Source: Luidia sarsii | Taxonomy: Eukaryota > Echinodermata > Asteroidea > Paxillosida > Luidiidae | Direction: 5' to 3' | DNA length: 64,000 nt | Assembly: GCA_949987565.1 (NCBI GenBank) | Contig: OX465105.1 | Location: forward strand, 18,713,159 to 18,777,158 | In this document: positions 21,530 through 33,752 of the stretch, piece by piece | Layout: the number at the start of each line of letters is the position of its first letter | How positions within the stretch are numbered: the first letter of the stretch is position 1 | Notes under the pieces: generated by a model | The model's database searches: none | What the model saw: the letters and a program-made list of their open reading frames with translations, nothing else | Told to the model about the DNA's origin: nothing | Made by a program: the position numbers and the translations under genes

Positions 21530-22597
21530 CAGCCCGCACCCCCCCCCCACAGAGGTCAAAGGTCAGAGGACAGAGGTCGGCAAATACACAAAATGAAAAG
21601 TGGATGAGAAAGCCATGAACATTGTCTCAGGGAACCACCCCCCCCCCCCTATCTTGATGTGTGTGATTCTTCAAAGACGATTTGAAGCACCATTTTTTTT
21701 CTTTTCCTACAAAAAACCTTACTCCGTTGTTGCTAAAATAACATAATTTTTTTGTGTTAATGCCTGAATATTTCTTTCGCATTTTGCTTTCATAATCTAG
21801 ACAGACGCTCGGCTAGCTTCTAAGACATAAGCGTCAGCAAGCTTTGACTGGGTACCAGCCATAAGCAAACACAGTAGTGGACGGGATCTTATTGGTTACC
21901 GTCCAAACCAGCACTTGCAAGAATGTCTGGATAATGTGCTGTTCAAAAAGAGTTTTATAATTCCGTGATTCCGTCGGAAGTCACTCACTAAAACCAAGAG
22001 ATTATGGCAGAACGGAATCAGCGGAAGGAGTTTGGAGAAGATATTTTCATATTAACATATCGTTTGATTCCAGGGATTATTCGGCTATGGTCGTGGCTGT
22101 TGCTATGGGCCAAAAGTGTATCCCCATGCGCTGATGATGTGAAGCCTGTGTATAGCAACCAGCCAAAGGCGCTCATTTTGTTCCGAACGTTTTTTCACTC
22201 CAGTCATTTCTAGTCTGGTATTTGTAACACAAGATTGATTTAAATTGTCTTTTTTTTGTGCTTCTGTCTGCTCAACCATCTACTTTTTTGAGTGGTGGGC
22301 TTTTCAGTCATTGGTCTGTTTGGTTTGTTGAGATGATATTTCTTCTTGTTTAAGCTTGACTAAGACCAACTTTTTTAGGAGTTTGGGAGGATGCTCTCAC
22401 GTCCAGAAATTTCTGAACGGAAATCTCTTTCATGACCGACAGCTTGTCCTCAGCTCACTCTGCGACATCAGTAAAGCCAAGCTTTTGCTGAATCACGAGC
22501 GAGCTAAGGTACCAGACTTGGTTTCTACCTTGAACCAAAGACGAGGCAGTAGTCTGGTGCTTTTTAAAATTATAGTTGAAAAAAAAATTGTGTGTAT

Positions 22598-22603
22598 AAT
22601 AAA
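22598..22603 (+). terminator. Candidate polyadenylation signal of SFSWAP
   Basis: First AATAAA noticed downstream of the SFSWAP stop, about 1.07 kb into the presumed 3' UTR. No transcript evidence; other AATAAA hexamers lie further on, for example near 26,785. Confidence 0.25.
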
Positions 22604-24364
22604 TGTCACAGCACAAACAGAATGTGCTGAGCTCATTCCATTTTTTATGCAAAGAAGATGACTTGAAAATAAGATCACTTATTCAGATCACTATTACTGT
22701 GTGATGTAAGTCTCCAAAATGTTAATCTTTTTTGGCGGTAAATTCATTTCCTTGCTGCATATACTTTTGAGGGATATTCGTTTCAAATATCGGTGTTCTG
22801 TCCGTAGTTTTACAAGTGAGATTTGAAAAGGGAAACAAATGCAAGTTCCCAGGAAACTTCAAATTTCTTGTAAAACAGAACTCTATTTTTTGCACAATTT
22901 GTTTTGCTCACTGAAGCAGCCGTTTGGGGTACAGTATTTGTCAGTTTTTTTCTCTTTTTGGTCTCTTTCTTAGAAAAGGGAATCATTCACCCTTTTATGC
23001 GATGCAAACTCCTTTTGTTGAGATATATTGGTTGGAACCAATCTTTATTACAAAGTCTAGATTGGAGTCTTTGGGTGTACCTGATATCAAACAAAGGCAT
23101 GTTTCTCTGAAGAAAATTCAGACTTGGCAGAATGCCTTTATCCATGATATGTCTGTCATATCATGTAACAAAATTGTACTGTCATGGGCAAAGACTCTTG
23201 TAAATCTAACAGTGATCGTTTCTTCACAATCAAAAGTGGTGGAGTATTTTGGGGGATGTGAGAAGATGCTTGAAAGTCAAGTGTGATTTGGCAATTCGTC
23301 TCCATCAAATTCAGTATGTAGAATATCAGAAAAATACATTGGAAATGTTAGCGCACAAATTTCTGCAAAACAGTTTTTCCTCATTCCAATTGATATATTT
23401 GAAACCGTTCCTGGGGAATTATTTCCCAAAAATTAAACTGACGGAAAGGAACTCCATGACAAAGGTGCACTAATTGCTAAAGAGTTTGAATAAAAAAAGG
23501 GTTTATTTTTTAAGTTAGAGACTGGAGTGCCTGAATGTAAGATAACAGATTTTAAACCGAACAAAGTTGGCAAGATTGAGATAAGTTTTGAGAAAAACTG
23601 CATGAAAAGTTGAAATGAAAAAAAGAAGTAATCATTTAAGATTGGTGTTTGTTATGCACGCAGTAAATATTGTGTGGGAAGACTGTATTGCATAGCATTT
23701 GTCATGGAAAGAAAAAGATCAGGAATGAGAAAAGTTTTGCACACTTCAACCAACTTTGCATCAAGTAAAATTTAACTTAGATTTGATCGGACGAGAACAA
23801 GCCTAAAGCTTGATGTAGAATTTGAAATAGGCTTCTGTCATATTTTTCCACGATGGAAATGTCCCAATTGGTATCAAATGGTTTGTTTTGTCAGGAGGGA
23901 AACTTTTAAATCGCTTGATAGTTTTGAATACTGTCATTCTGATAACCAATCAAATCCTCCATCACATTCTTCTTGGTGTCTTTTTGGTAACAAGAAAAAA
24001 AAAGAAAATATAATAGACTAGAATTTGAAGAAAAGAAAAAAAGTCTAGTGATGGGTGTGAACCTGTAACAACTTTATAACAGTGTTAGTGTTCTACCATT
24101 TGAGTCACTGAGCTGAACTTACCTTTCCCAATGTGCGCTCAGCACATTTGTATACTTGGAAAAACCGACACAAAGCCAATACACGGACAGCTGGATTTAA
24201 ACCCAAGACTCTTGGTTTCTAGCACAGGCATTTCAATCTCATTCAACTGCCAAGCTGGTCGAGGTCACGTGATGGATTTCAATCTGATTGACCTCGATGG
24301 ATACTGTGGTCAATCGGAGTTGAATGATGACGGGCAGTGATAATAATACAGATAAAAAATGACC

Positions 24365-24700
24365 AATAAAATGGTCAAGTGGTTGAGATGGTTGGGCCAG
24401 ATAGCAAGAGTTGCGGGTTCGAATCTTGCCCAAGCTGCCTGTTGTCTGTGTGTCTGTCTGTTCGTCTGTCTTTCTGTCAGGTTGTTTGTTTGTTTGTTTT
24501 AAACAAGCAAAGGGCAAAGTTCTGAGCAACCACACTTTGGGAAAGGACAATCCATTGCTGAATTCCGTTTTCACAGGCACAAATCACACTTTAATCGGGG
24601 TTAGTTTTGGCAGTCAAAACCAAGACCAGGTTCGGCGTTTCTCTCTTTGCCTCAGTGCTTGCAGAGACTGTGTGTGCTTGATCACCCAATCTTAACTCTT
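24365..24700 (+). mobile_element. Second tRNA-derived SINE type (fragment)
   Basis: ggtcaagtggttgagatggt (A-box-like) and gttgcgggttcgaatcttgcc region (B-box-like), then a (GTCT)n/(TTTG)n stretch and aaggacaatccattgctgaa. A related fragment with gttgcgggttcaaatcttgc is at 14580-14680. Confidence 0.55.
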
Positions 24701-25285
24701 ACAAATGACAGTCGAACCGGGTCTTGGTTTTCACCAACAAAATGCACCACTGTTTGGTTGCAAGCTCTCGTCACTGATGACTCAGGAGAGCACTCTTGTG
24801 ATTATGGTTTTTCTCCGGGGGTAAAACATGAGGGTGTAGAGGTCAATCATTGTCTACATCTGAGAGAAGATTGCCATTATGTATGTGCTGAAGCTGAGAC
24901 CATTTCTATTGCACATTTCTCTTGTCGTGTTTTGACATTTTAAAGCATTACCTTGTACGAATATCTTGAGTATGGTGCAGTTTATCCATCAATCACAAGG
25001 AACCCTGGGAGTAAACACTGCTTGACTTTGTCTCTCTCTTTTCTTTTCAACATGTAAATGAAAGATTTATCCGGTAATTTTTTTTTGGGGGGGTGGGGGT
25101 TGGAGGGAGGGAGGTCACTCTGGCTCCGCCCCTAAAGTGGATTCATGTACAATAGCTACGTCACTGTACGCATATGGCAGTACTTCATTGGAATACCTCA
25201 AATGGGAAAGGAATTGCAGGTAATGATTTCAAATTATGCAAAATGCCGAGCGCTGTACAAACGGACAATTTATCAAAAGAATCCA

Positions 25286-25593
25286 GGGCCGTTTCCACTG
25301 TCCAAATAATCACGATTTGAATCACGATTCATAAACTGAGAGTGAGTGGTGCATTGTGGGATAAAAAAAACCCAGTGCGATTCAGCGTAGCGTTCCTACA
25401 CCCTGCGTTGTAAACAAATACATGTACGATTTTTTTTTTAGAAAAGTCTTACTAATAGTGGAGTCTGAATCACGATTCAAATACCACTAATAATCGCATT
25501 TATTGTGTCCAAAAAAGGAGAAGTGGAGTTTGAATCGCGATTCAAATCGCGATCTAAATAATCATGTTTATTTGTGACAGTGGAAACAGCCCT
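25286..25593. mobile_element. MITE, hAT-like ends
   Basis: Left cagggccgtttccactgtcc and right gacagtggaaacagccct are inverted; the interior is rich in inverted ATCACGATT / AATCGCGATT motifs. No clear target duplication could be seen. Confidence 0.7.
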
Positions 25594-25825
25594 ACTGCGT
25601 GTAGCATGTTGAGGTTGGACATAGACGAGTGATAATTGCATTGTCAGGGAAAGGGATTAAGCTGGGCTGACTTTTCTTCGGACTGCTTAAGCACAAACTC
25701 TTCACTCAGCATGGACATTCTTCCCCGGTCAAAACAAGGTTTGCCTTTTTGCCAACCATGTTTCCCAACGATGAATACCGTGTTTGACTTTCATTAGACT
25801 ACTGGGTGCTCGGCATTGAATATTA

Positions 25826-26035
25826 GTGGATCTTTGGCGGGCAACCTGGCGCCATTTTGGTCGATTCCAAAAAGAGCGCCTGCAAGAGTTTGCAACGGAA
25901 AGGGTCGACAGATTCTGCACATCGCTATTGGCCTACATGCGTTGCTAACTCTTGCAGGCGCACTTTTTGGAATCAGCCAAATTTGAGAGCGTGAAAAGCT
26001 CTGCCCAATAAAACCAGGTTGCCAGCCAAAGTTCC
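25826..26035. mobile_element. Palindromic MITE
   Basis: Outer arms ctttggcgggcaacctgg / ccaggttgccagccaaag and inner arms attccaaaaagagcgcctgc / gcaggcgcactttttggaat are inverted around a short centre. Confidence 0.75.
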
Positions 26036-26039
26036 GCTC

Positions 26040-29000
26040 GTATCCTAAGCTAAGCCCCCGATATTTGAATTCAAGTTGATCATGAAAGTACCGGTACCAA
26101 ATGAATTATAAGTGAGTAATTTTGCTATAATCGAGGGAGAATTTCCAGGCTTGGCAGGTTTCCACGCTTAAGCGGCTGTGTGACATTGGGTCCAGGCTTT
26201 TATACCCACGCTAAATTTGATGTTTCAGAGGCTCGGTGAAATTTACCCAACTGGTCATGGTGGACAAGATTAGTTTCAGCCAAACCAGACTGCGCTATAT
26301 TTTTGTGGGGGAGATGAACTTTGGGGAATTTGGGGAAGCCAGCGAATGTCCACCATTATAAAAAGCTTGGCTCTTTCTTTTTCCGAGCAAAAGTGAGTTT
26401 CAGATTTGACGTTTATCTTTCGCTCAACAATTCAAGGGACTGTGAAACTTTCTTCTCTGATGTTGCTAATAATTGGCTATCAAGTACGCTTCTTATTAAA
26501 AAAGAAAAGAAAAAAAAGTTTATCATCGGTTTTAAGTAGGAAAACTCAGGTTATGACAATAAAAAAGTGTGTGAAAAAAAATGTATTTTGTCTTATCTTG
26601 TATTATTTGAATTTGAAGCAAGTGCAGACGTCACAGAAGAAAATGTTCTCAAGTTCCTGAGAAAGTGGTCGGGTTTGTGATGGAGATCACAAAGGTGTTT
26701 TTTTTTTACAGTTTGTCAAAACTTGATTGAAACGTTTGGCAACCAAGTCGCAATACACTTGTGGAAATGTATTTTTGCTTTTAGCAATAAAATGTATTAT
26801 TTGTATCAATTTGTTTTGGGGGAGGACTGTAACCATGGCGACTGCATTATGTAGGTTAGTGATTTTTGTTTTTGCTTTGTATATTTTGGCCTTTTAAAAA
26901 AATTGGGAATTCTAAAGCATTAAACCAAACCTGCTTTGTTCTAATCACTGGTTCTCTCTGGTATTTTGTCTCAGTTGTGTTTAGTTAAAAATATATATAT
27001 AATATGTTGATACACTGTAGTAGTATTATCAGTTACAGTATTTGAACTAGAATTTGTGACTGGTCTGAAGAAAGGCATAAGCATACATCTCTATTGGTGG
27101 TAGACTGCCATCCAAGGCTGACAAATAGAACTGGGTGGGGGTGGCTAGTCTGAAGCAAGGCATAAGCCTCCATCCTTTTTGGTGGTAGGCTGACAAATAC
27201 ATGTAGAACTAAGATGGCTAACTGTGTAATTTTTCGCCTTGAAATTGGAGTGTTTTGTACTGCGTTCTATCAGAGCTTGATTTAGTAAACTGCAACCATA
27301 AAAAATTGAAACAGCGCCATATATTGGGGTTAAAACAAACTGTTCACAAAGGACTGTCAATGAAGGCACGACATACCGGTACCTCATCTGTTCCATCAAA
27401 ATTTGTTTATTTTGCTCATTTAAGAAAAAAGTACCATCAATTTGCATTGATTATAAAATAAACCGTGCACAAAGAAAGGCTATTGGTGAAGTACAAATGA
27501 AATGAATACAGACTGAAATGACTGAAATGTTTCTGAAATACAAAAAAAGTTTAACAAAGGAAATGAATATGATGACTGAGAAATTAAACAAATAGAAACA
27601 TGAACAGGAAAACTTCTCAAACTTAAAGGATGATAGACTGATTGCACGACCAATGTCTACATGCCATCACATGACTTATAGTGCTTTTTTTTATCTCATT
27701 TCGTGCAGAACAGGAGTGGAAACGAGCAAAGAAGACTATCATATTGACCATATTCTTATCTGTATGTTTCTATTACTGCTCTGTGCCAAATGATATGAAG
27801 AAAATGCCCACTATAAGTCACGCGATGTCATGTAAACAGTGGTCGCGCAAGCGATCTATTCTGATGTTTCCAACACTGATCCTATGACACGTTTTGAAGT
27901 TGTTGACTTGAAATACATGCATTCCATTTTTTCTGTCCAAAGATATTGCAATGGTGAATTGATACATTTATCTTCAAGATAATTTTTTTGTGATAAAATG
28001 GTTTTGTCTGATCCAATTCCAACATCGAGTAAACCTAGGATTTAGGAACAGTGTTGTCAACACACAAACAAGAATGTGATGCACAATTTGTAGGAGAATC
28101 ATGCTGTGTTGATGCTAAATCGAATTGTTCCCCAAGACACCAAGTAACCTACCATGTTTTTCAATCGTTATTTTGCATATTGGGTGGGATGGAATGGTTT
28201 AGTGGAATCGGATAAGAAAGGACTTACTACGTCATTCATAAATAATCATTTCATTTCCAGAAAGTCAAATTAGTCAATACAGAATCTCCTCATATACCGT
28301 ACTATTAAATGCACACACTTGACGCAAGCCTGTTTCACCTGATATACATTAAGTAGTTAAAAAGAACGCTGACTGACATCAATTGTAGCATTACTCGAGG
28401 TTTCATAATCCCAAGTGGTGTCCCAAGAACGGGTTAGAAGGAACACTATTGTACCATGTCCTACATGGCTAATAAATGATTAAATCAATTGATCACAATT
28501 TCAGACATTTGAATGATTCAATGAATGATTGAATCAATTGATAATTTGTTTCAGAGATTATAGGGTTAAAGGCCAACTAAAACGGTTTTCGACAAATTGA
28601 TTTTGCGATTGTATAATGTATTTATGTATCCAAATAACACCTTCATAAAATAAACACGTACAATTTTTTTGAATTCCGAATGAGCTTTTTTGTAGAGAAA
28701 TGAAAAACTTTCTACGCTTCGACCATTGAGGGCGTCTGTCACTGGCGCCCTTCTCAATACACGCATTTCAAGATACAGTAATGAGATTTAGGATTGCAAT
28801 ATATGCTTTTGTGCATTGATATTTCATTTTTTAAATGTGATATGTTGCACAGAATCAATGTCTATCAGAAGAAAATATAGGTAGGACGAGGCAGAATTCC
28901 AAAACTTACTGTGGTAAAATAAACATAAATTAAAAGATTTCAGATTCTTGTTTATTGCAAAGCGATTACTGTGAGCAGATACTTGGTCAGCCACTCATAT

Positions 29001-29205
29001 AAACATAAGATTGAGTTTCAAAATCAGTCCGCTGCCACAAGATTATTTAAACAAAACAACTCAAATCCACAGCCCACTGAATTACATGTACCTAATACAG
29101 CACCCATGCAAATTCATCTGTTGTGTTCCTTTTATAGTGAGCACTGATTACAAATAAAAAATCATACAAATAAAATAGCCTCTACATCAGTTGAGGTAAA
29201 AGACA
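26040..29205. other. Intergenic AT-rich DNA, no gene seen
   Basis: Apart from the two minisatellite units at 27,060-27,205, no repeat family or coding exon was recognised; open frames here are short and have no domain signature. Confidence 0.5.
27060..27205 (-). repeat. Two units of an 83-bp minisatellite also found in HNF1
   Basis: Contains gtctgaagcaaggcataagc, tattggtggtagactgcc and ggctgacaaatagaactggg, the reverse complement of the array at 51260-52080. Confidence 0.8.
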
Positions 29206-30232
29206 TCTAGCCCCGCCCCTAGGTGGAGCTCTCTTGTGCTGGGCGGGGCTAAACAAATCTAGCCCTGCCCCTAGGTGGAGCTCTCTTGTGCTGGGCGGGG
29301 CTTAACAATTCTAGCCCCGCCCCTAGGTGGAGCTCTCTTGTGCTGGGCGGGGCTTAACAAATCTAGCCCTGCCCTTAGGTGGAGCTCTCTTGTGCTGGGC
29401 GGGGCTAAACAAATCTAGCCCTGCCCTTAGGTGGAGCTCTCTTGTGCTGGGCGGGGCTAAACAAATCTAGCCCCGCCCTTCGATGGAGCTCTCTTGTGCT
29501 GGGCGGGGCTAAACAAATCTAGCCCCGCCCCTAGGTGGAGCTCTCTTGTGCTGGGCGGGGCTAAACAAATCTAGCCCTCCCCCTAGGTGGAGCTCTCTTG
29601 TGCTGGGCGGGGCTAAACAAATCTAGCCCCGCCCTTAGGTGGAGCTCTCTTGTGCTGGGCGGGGCTTAACAAATCTAGCCCCGCCCTTAGGTGGAGCTCT
29701 CTTGTGCTGGGCGGGGCTTAACAAATCTAGCCCCGACCTTAGGTGGAGCTCTCTTGTGCTGGGCAGGGCTAAACAAATCTAGCCCCGCCCTTAGGTGGAG
29801 CTCTCTTCTGCTGGGCGGGGCTTAACAAATCTAGCCCCGCCCTTAGGTGGAGCTCTCTTGTGCTGGGCGGGGCTTAACAAATCTAGCCCCGGCCTTAGGT
29901 GGAGCTCTCTTGTGCTGGGCAGGGCTAAACAAATCTAGCCCCGCCCCTAGGTGGAGCTCTCTTGTGCTGGGCGGGGCTAAACAAATCTAGCCCTCCCCCT
30001 AGGTGGAGCTCTCTTGTGCTGGGCGGGGCTAAACAAATCTAGCCCCGCCCTTAGGTGGAGCTCTCTTGTGCTGGGCGGGGCTTAACAAATCTAGCCCCGA
30101 CCTTAGGTGGAGCTCTCTTGTGCTGGGCGGGGCTAAACAAATCTAGCCCTGCCCCTAGGTGGAGCTCTCTTGTGCTGGGCGGGGCTTAACAAATCTAGCC
30201 CCACCCTTAGGTGGAGCTCTCTTGTGTCAGGC
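29205..30232 (+). repeat. 52-bp GC-box hairpin array, about 20 copies
   Basis: Unit reads ctagccccgcccttaggtgg, agctctcttgtgct, gggcggggcttaacaaat, with period 52 (gagctctctt recurs from about 29226 to 30214). AGCCCCGCCC and GGGCGGGGCT within each unit are perfect inverted repeats and each is a GC box. Confidence 0.95.
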
Positions 30233-32640
30233 ACCACTTGGAGCTTTTAATTGTTGAACCTTCTTCACTGTAAGTGGTAATTTCTACCAAAAGTAACCAT
30301 CGTAATCAAAATAACTTAAGATGTAATGCTTAAAAAGCTCAGATATTTCAAAACTTGATCATATCAAGTTTGGCAGCCGAACAGATCCACATGATAAAGA
30401 TTTAGAAGTTTTAAATTGTAAATCTTAAATCTTTACCTTTATACACATATAATCTCGGCTTAAAATTCAATTTTAAAATATCTCGGTCCAACAGGAATGC
30501 TTCCCACATAAATTATACGTGATCAAACGCATTCATCCCGGTTAAACATTTAAAAAAAATCAGCTGTTCATTAACGTTCAGTAAAATTTTAACTTTGAAG
30601 AGTATTTTTTTTCTTAATTCTTCTTTACCTTTGTTTTCTTGACATTTGGGGTATTTTTTTTAAATCCCAATTTCTATGAAATTATTCCAGGCCATTATTC
30701 AATAAGCCACAAAGGAAAATAAAGCCGAATAGAAAAAAAAAAAATTTCAACATCACATACAAATTTCCATAATATCAAGAAAAATTTGGAAAGAAAATTT
30801 GACTGGACTGGGACTTGAACCTGGGACATCCAGTTGAATGTATCAGTGTGCTGTTAAACCAGCAGTCTCAGGTACAAGCTCCAGACCAATCAAACTTTGG
30901 TTTTCAAATTTTCTTGGTTTCCAAAATGAGACCACTTCCTATTTCTCAACAGACTCCTCCTTTTATACCGATCTATATTCATGCCACGTCCTCAAATTTA
31001 CAAGGCATTTCAATATTGCTGACAAAGGTACACTGGACTTTCATTTTCTTATATTGCACATTGAATCAAAGTTACACACTTTGGGTAATCTGTAATCAAG
31101 ACAGCACTGAACCACAACCACGCAACCATAATGCCTGAGAACGACTCCTGAAACTGGGACAAACATGTCCATGAACGCTGGTTTCACTGAAAATGAAAAA
31201 CGTTTCCCCTGAAAAAAAGTCCAGTCTGAAATGCCTAAAGACTTCATCTTCGCGAGAGTAAATTGAAAAGTATCGCAATCTCATGACTATTATTTCATTT
31301 CATGTACCATTACATTTCATATGATAGACATCGTACAATTTTGCATCAAGAAATGTTTGCCCTAATGGAGGTGTAATTGAACACTGTTTTCATACGGTTT
31401 TACTAATTAATACGTCCACATTTGTAGTTTTGACTCATTTATATTATATCGTTATTAGTATCTTCTTTTTTTGTACAATCTGCAGCTGGTCACTTCATGA
31501 CAAGGCCTCTGGATCGCAGGCCTCCATTGTGCACCTAATCGCCGTGGCCTTTGGATCTGCCAAACACTCCACAACATACAATGGGCCTCTATTTTTTGAG
31601 GGGGAAGATCTTGGTTTAATACCCTCACCGTAAAAGGGTGGGAAAAAAACCCTTAAATCCACAACAGACCAACTTTTATTATGTAGATAAACGACACTGT
31701 CTGGCACAACCACTTGCCCCCCAAAAAATTGACTTTCAGTATTCCCCAAATCATGTTTTTGTGATGCGTATTTGTCAACCGGACAATGGTCAGCAGTGAC
31801 GGCAGGCACTGTGTACCAAACTTGCACTTCACTATTCCTACAAACATGTACCGTATGGGCCTTACATACGCGCCACAAAATCATGACTTTTAGGAAAATT
31901 TAAGTCCAATTTTATTCAGCAAGTGTTTGCGCCAGACCATGGACGTTGTCTACATTACATTTCAATTGGTGGTTGGATTTGGGTTTAGGTTATACAGTTA
32001 GGTTATACACTTATACAGTGAGGCTATCAAACTAAAATCTTGCCTTTTTTTTCGGTTGGATAATCCCACGACCAAAGCCTGACCGATGTCCAAATGGTAC
32101 CGGGCTCGACCAATGCACTCACACCGATCTCTATAACGAACATACTGCATTCAAGAGTCACGAGTGAGTTCTGAACGCAGCACGTTGTTAAAAAAAACCA
32201 CTCAGAATGACGGCCGTGGGCACTAAAAAGGTAGACCGGGCACGAATATGCTTTGGTCCCAAGCCAAGATTTTTTGAGAACGTAGTCTGTAAATAGAAGG
32301 AAAAAAACTTCCTCTGCTACAGAAACGACAGTAAGGAACGACAACTCTACCTGATAGGTTGGGGAGAGGCTATCCAGAAATCTGGATGATTGGCGGAGGG
32401 GGTGGGGAGAGGTGGACTAATGGCGAATGGACTTCTTCAGCCCGTCTGTAGACATCCTGAAAAAGAAAAAGCTGAAGAGTAATGGACTCTGGCAATTCAG
32501 ACTGCCTCCTCCCGGCCGAACTGCGGCAAGACGGAGCCAGGTGGAGATACCTTGTGTTGCCTCAAGCGTGCAGATGGCTCAGATGAAGGTTGAGTGAGTG
32601 GTTGGAGTGGTTGAATGAAGGCGTCTAGTGATCTGGAAAC
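30233..32640. other. Intergenic DNA, no gene seen
   Basis: AT-rich. A partial SINE (ttgactggactgggacttga) is at 30797-30875. Nothing coding was recognised; short open frames lack any domain. Confidence 0.55.
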
Positions 32641-33705
32641 CAAGACATAACGTGGCCTAACCCAGCCCAGCCCAGGACATCACCTTGACTAACCCAGCCC
32701 AGCCCAGGACATCACCTTGACTAACCCAGCCCAGCCCAGGACATCACCTTGACTAACCCAGCCAAGCACAGGACATCACCCGGCCTAACCCAGCACAGCA
32801 CATAACCTGGCCTAACCCAGCCCAGCCCAAGATATCACCCGGACTAACCCAGCCAAGCACAGGACATCATCCGGCCTAACCCAGCACAGGACATAACCTG
32901 GCCTAACCCAGCCCAGCCCAAGATATCACCCGGACTAACCCAGCCAAGCACGGGACATCACCCGGCCTAACCCAGCACAGGACATAACCTAGCCTAACCC
33001 AGCCCAGCCCAAGATATCACCCGGACTAACCCAGCCAAGCACAGGACATCACCCGGCCTAACCCAGCCCATGACATAACCCGGCCTAACCCAGCCCAGCC
33101 CAGGACATCATCCGGCCTAACCCAGCCCATGACATAACCCGGCCTAACCCAGCCCAGCCCAAGACATCACCCGGCCTAGCCCAGCCCAGGACATCACCCG
33201 GCCTAACCAAGCCCAGCCTAAGACATCAACCGACCTAACCCAGCCCATGACATAACCCGGCCTAACTCAGCCCAGCCCAGGACATAACCCTGCCTAACCA
33301 AACCCAGCCCAGGACATACCCCGGCCTAACCAAACCCAGCCCAGGACATAACCCGGCCTAACCCAGCCCAGCCCAGGTCATAACCCGGCCTAACCCAGCT
33401 CAGGACATAACCCGGGCTAATCCAGCCCAGCCCACCGGTAGGTCATAACCCGGCCTATAAACTCAGCCCAGCCCAGGACATCACCCGGCCTAACCCTGCC
33501 CAGGACATAGCCTGCCTTAACCCAGCTAAGCCCAGGACATAACCCGGCCTAACCCAGCCAAGCCCATGACATAACCCGGCCTAACTCAGCCAAGAATAAC
33601 CTGGTCTAGCCCAGCCAAGCCCAGCCCAGAACATAACCCTGCCTAACCCAGCCAAGCCCAGAACATAACCCTGCCTAACCCAGCCAAGCCCAGGACATAA
33701 ACTCG
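32640..33705 (+). repeat. TAACCCAGCCCAGCCC minisatellite, about 1 kb
   Basis: Degenerate units of cctaacccagcccagcccag with gacatcacccgg / gacataacccgg spacers, unit about 25-45 bp. It stops about 50 bases from the stop codon of the SLC35E4-like gene and so probably lies in its 3' UTR, transcribed as the G-rich complement. Confidence 0.9.
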
Positions 33706-33752
33706 TCAGTCATGGGCGCCGAAGAGCAAACCCGGTGTGAGGTGTGAGGTGG

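Larger units (their letters stand above)
21530..25280. other. 3' UTR of SFSWAP and intergenic DNA, no gene seen
   Basis: The first kilobase is the likely 3' UTR. The rest is AT-rich. Short open frames at 22,900-23,480 have no recognisable domain. A tRNA-like SINE is at 24,365-24,450 (listed separately). Confidence 0.6.

Noticed and set aside
22900..23480. Overlapping open frames that might be a decayed gene
   Set aside because: No domain or motif recognised, AT-rich composition expected by chance, no splice-consistent model.
24365..24450. tRNA-Leu/Ser-like gene
   Set aside because: A and B boxes are present but arms do not pair properly; a related fragment at 14580 indicates a SINE.
29205..30232. 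Regular repeat array resembling a CRISPR array
   Set aside because: The unit repeats entirely with no unique spacers, and the window is eukaryotic; it is a minisatellite.
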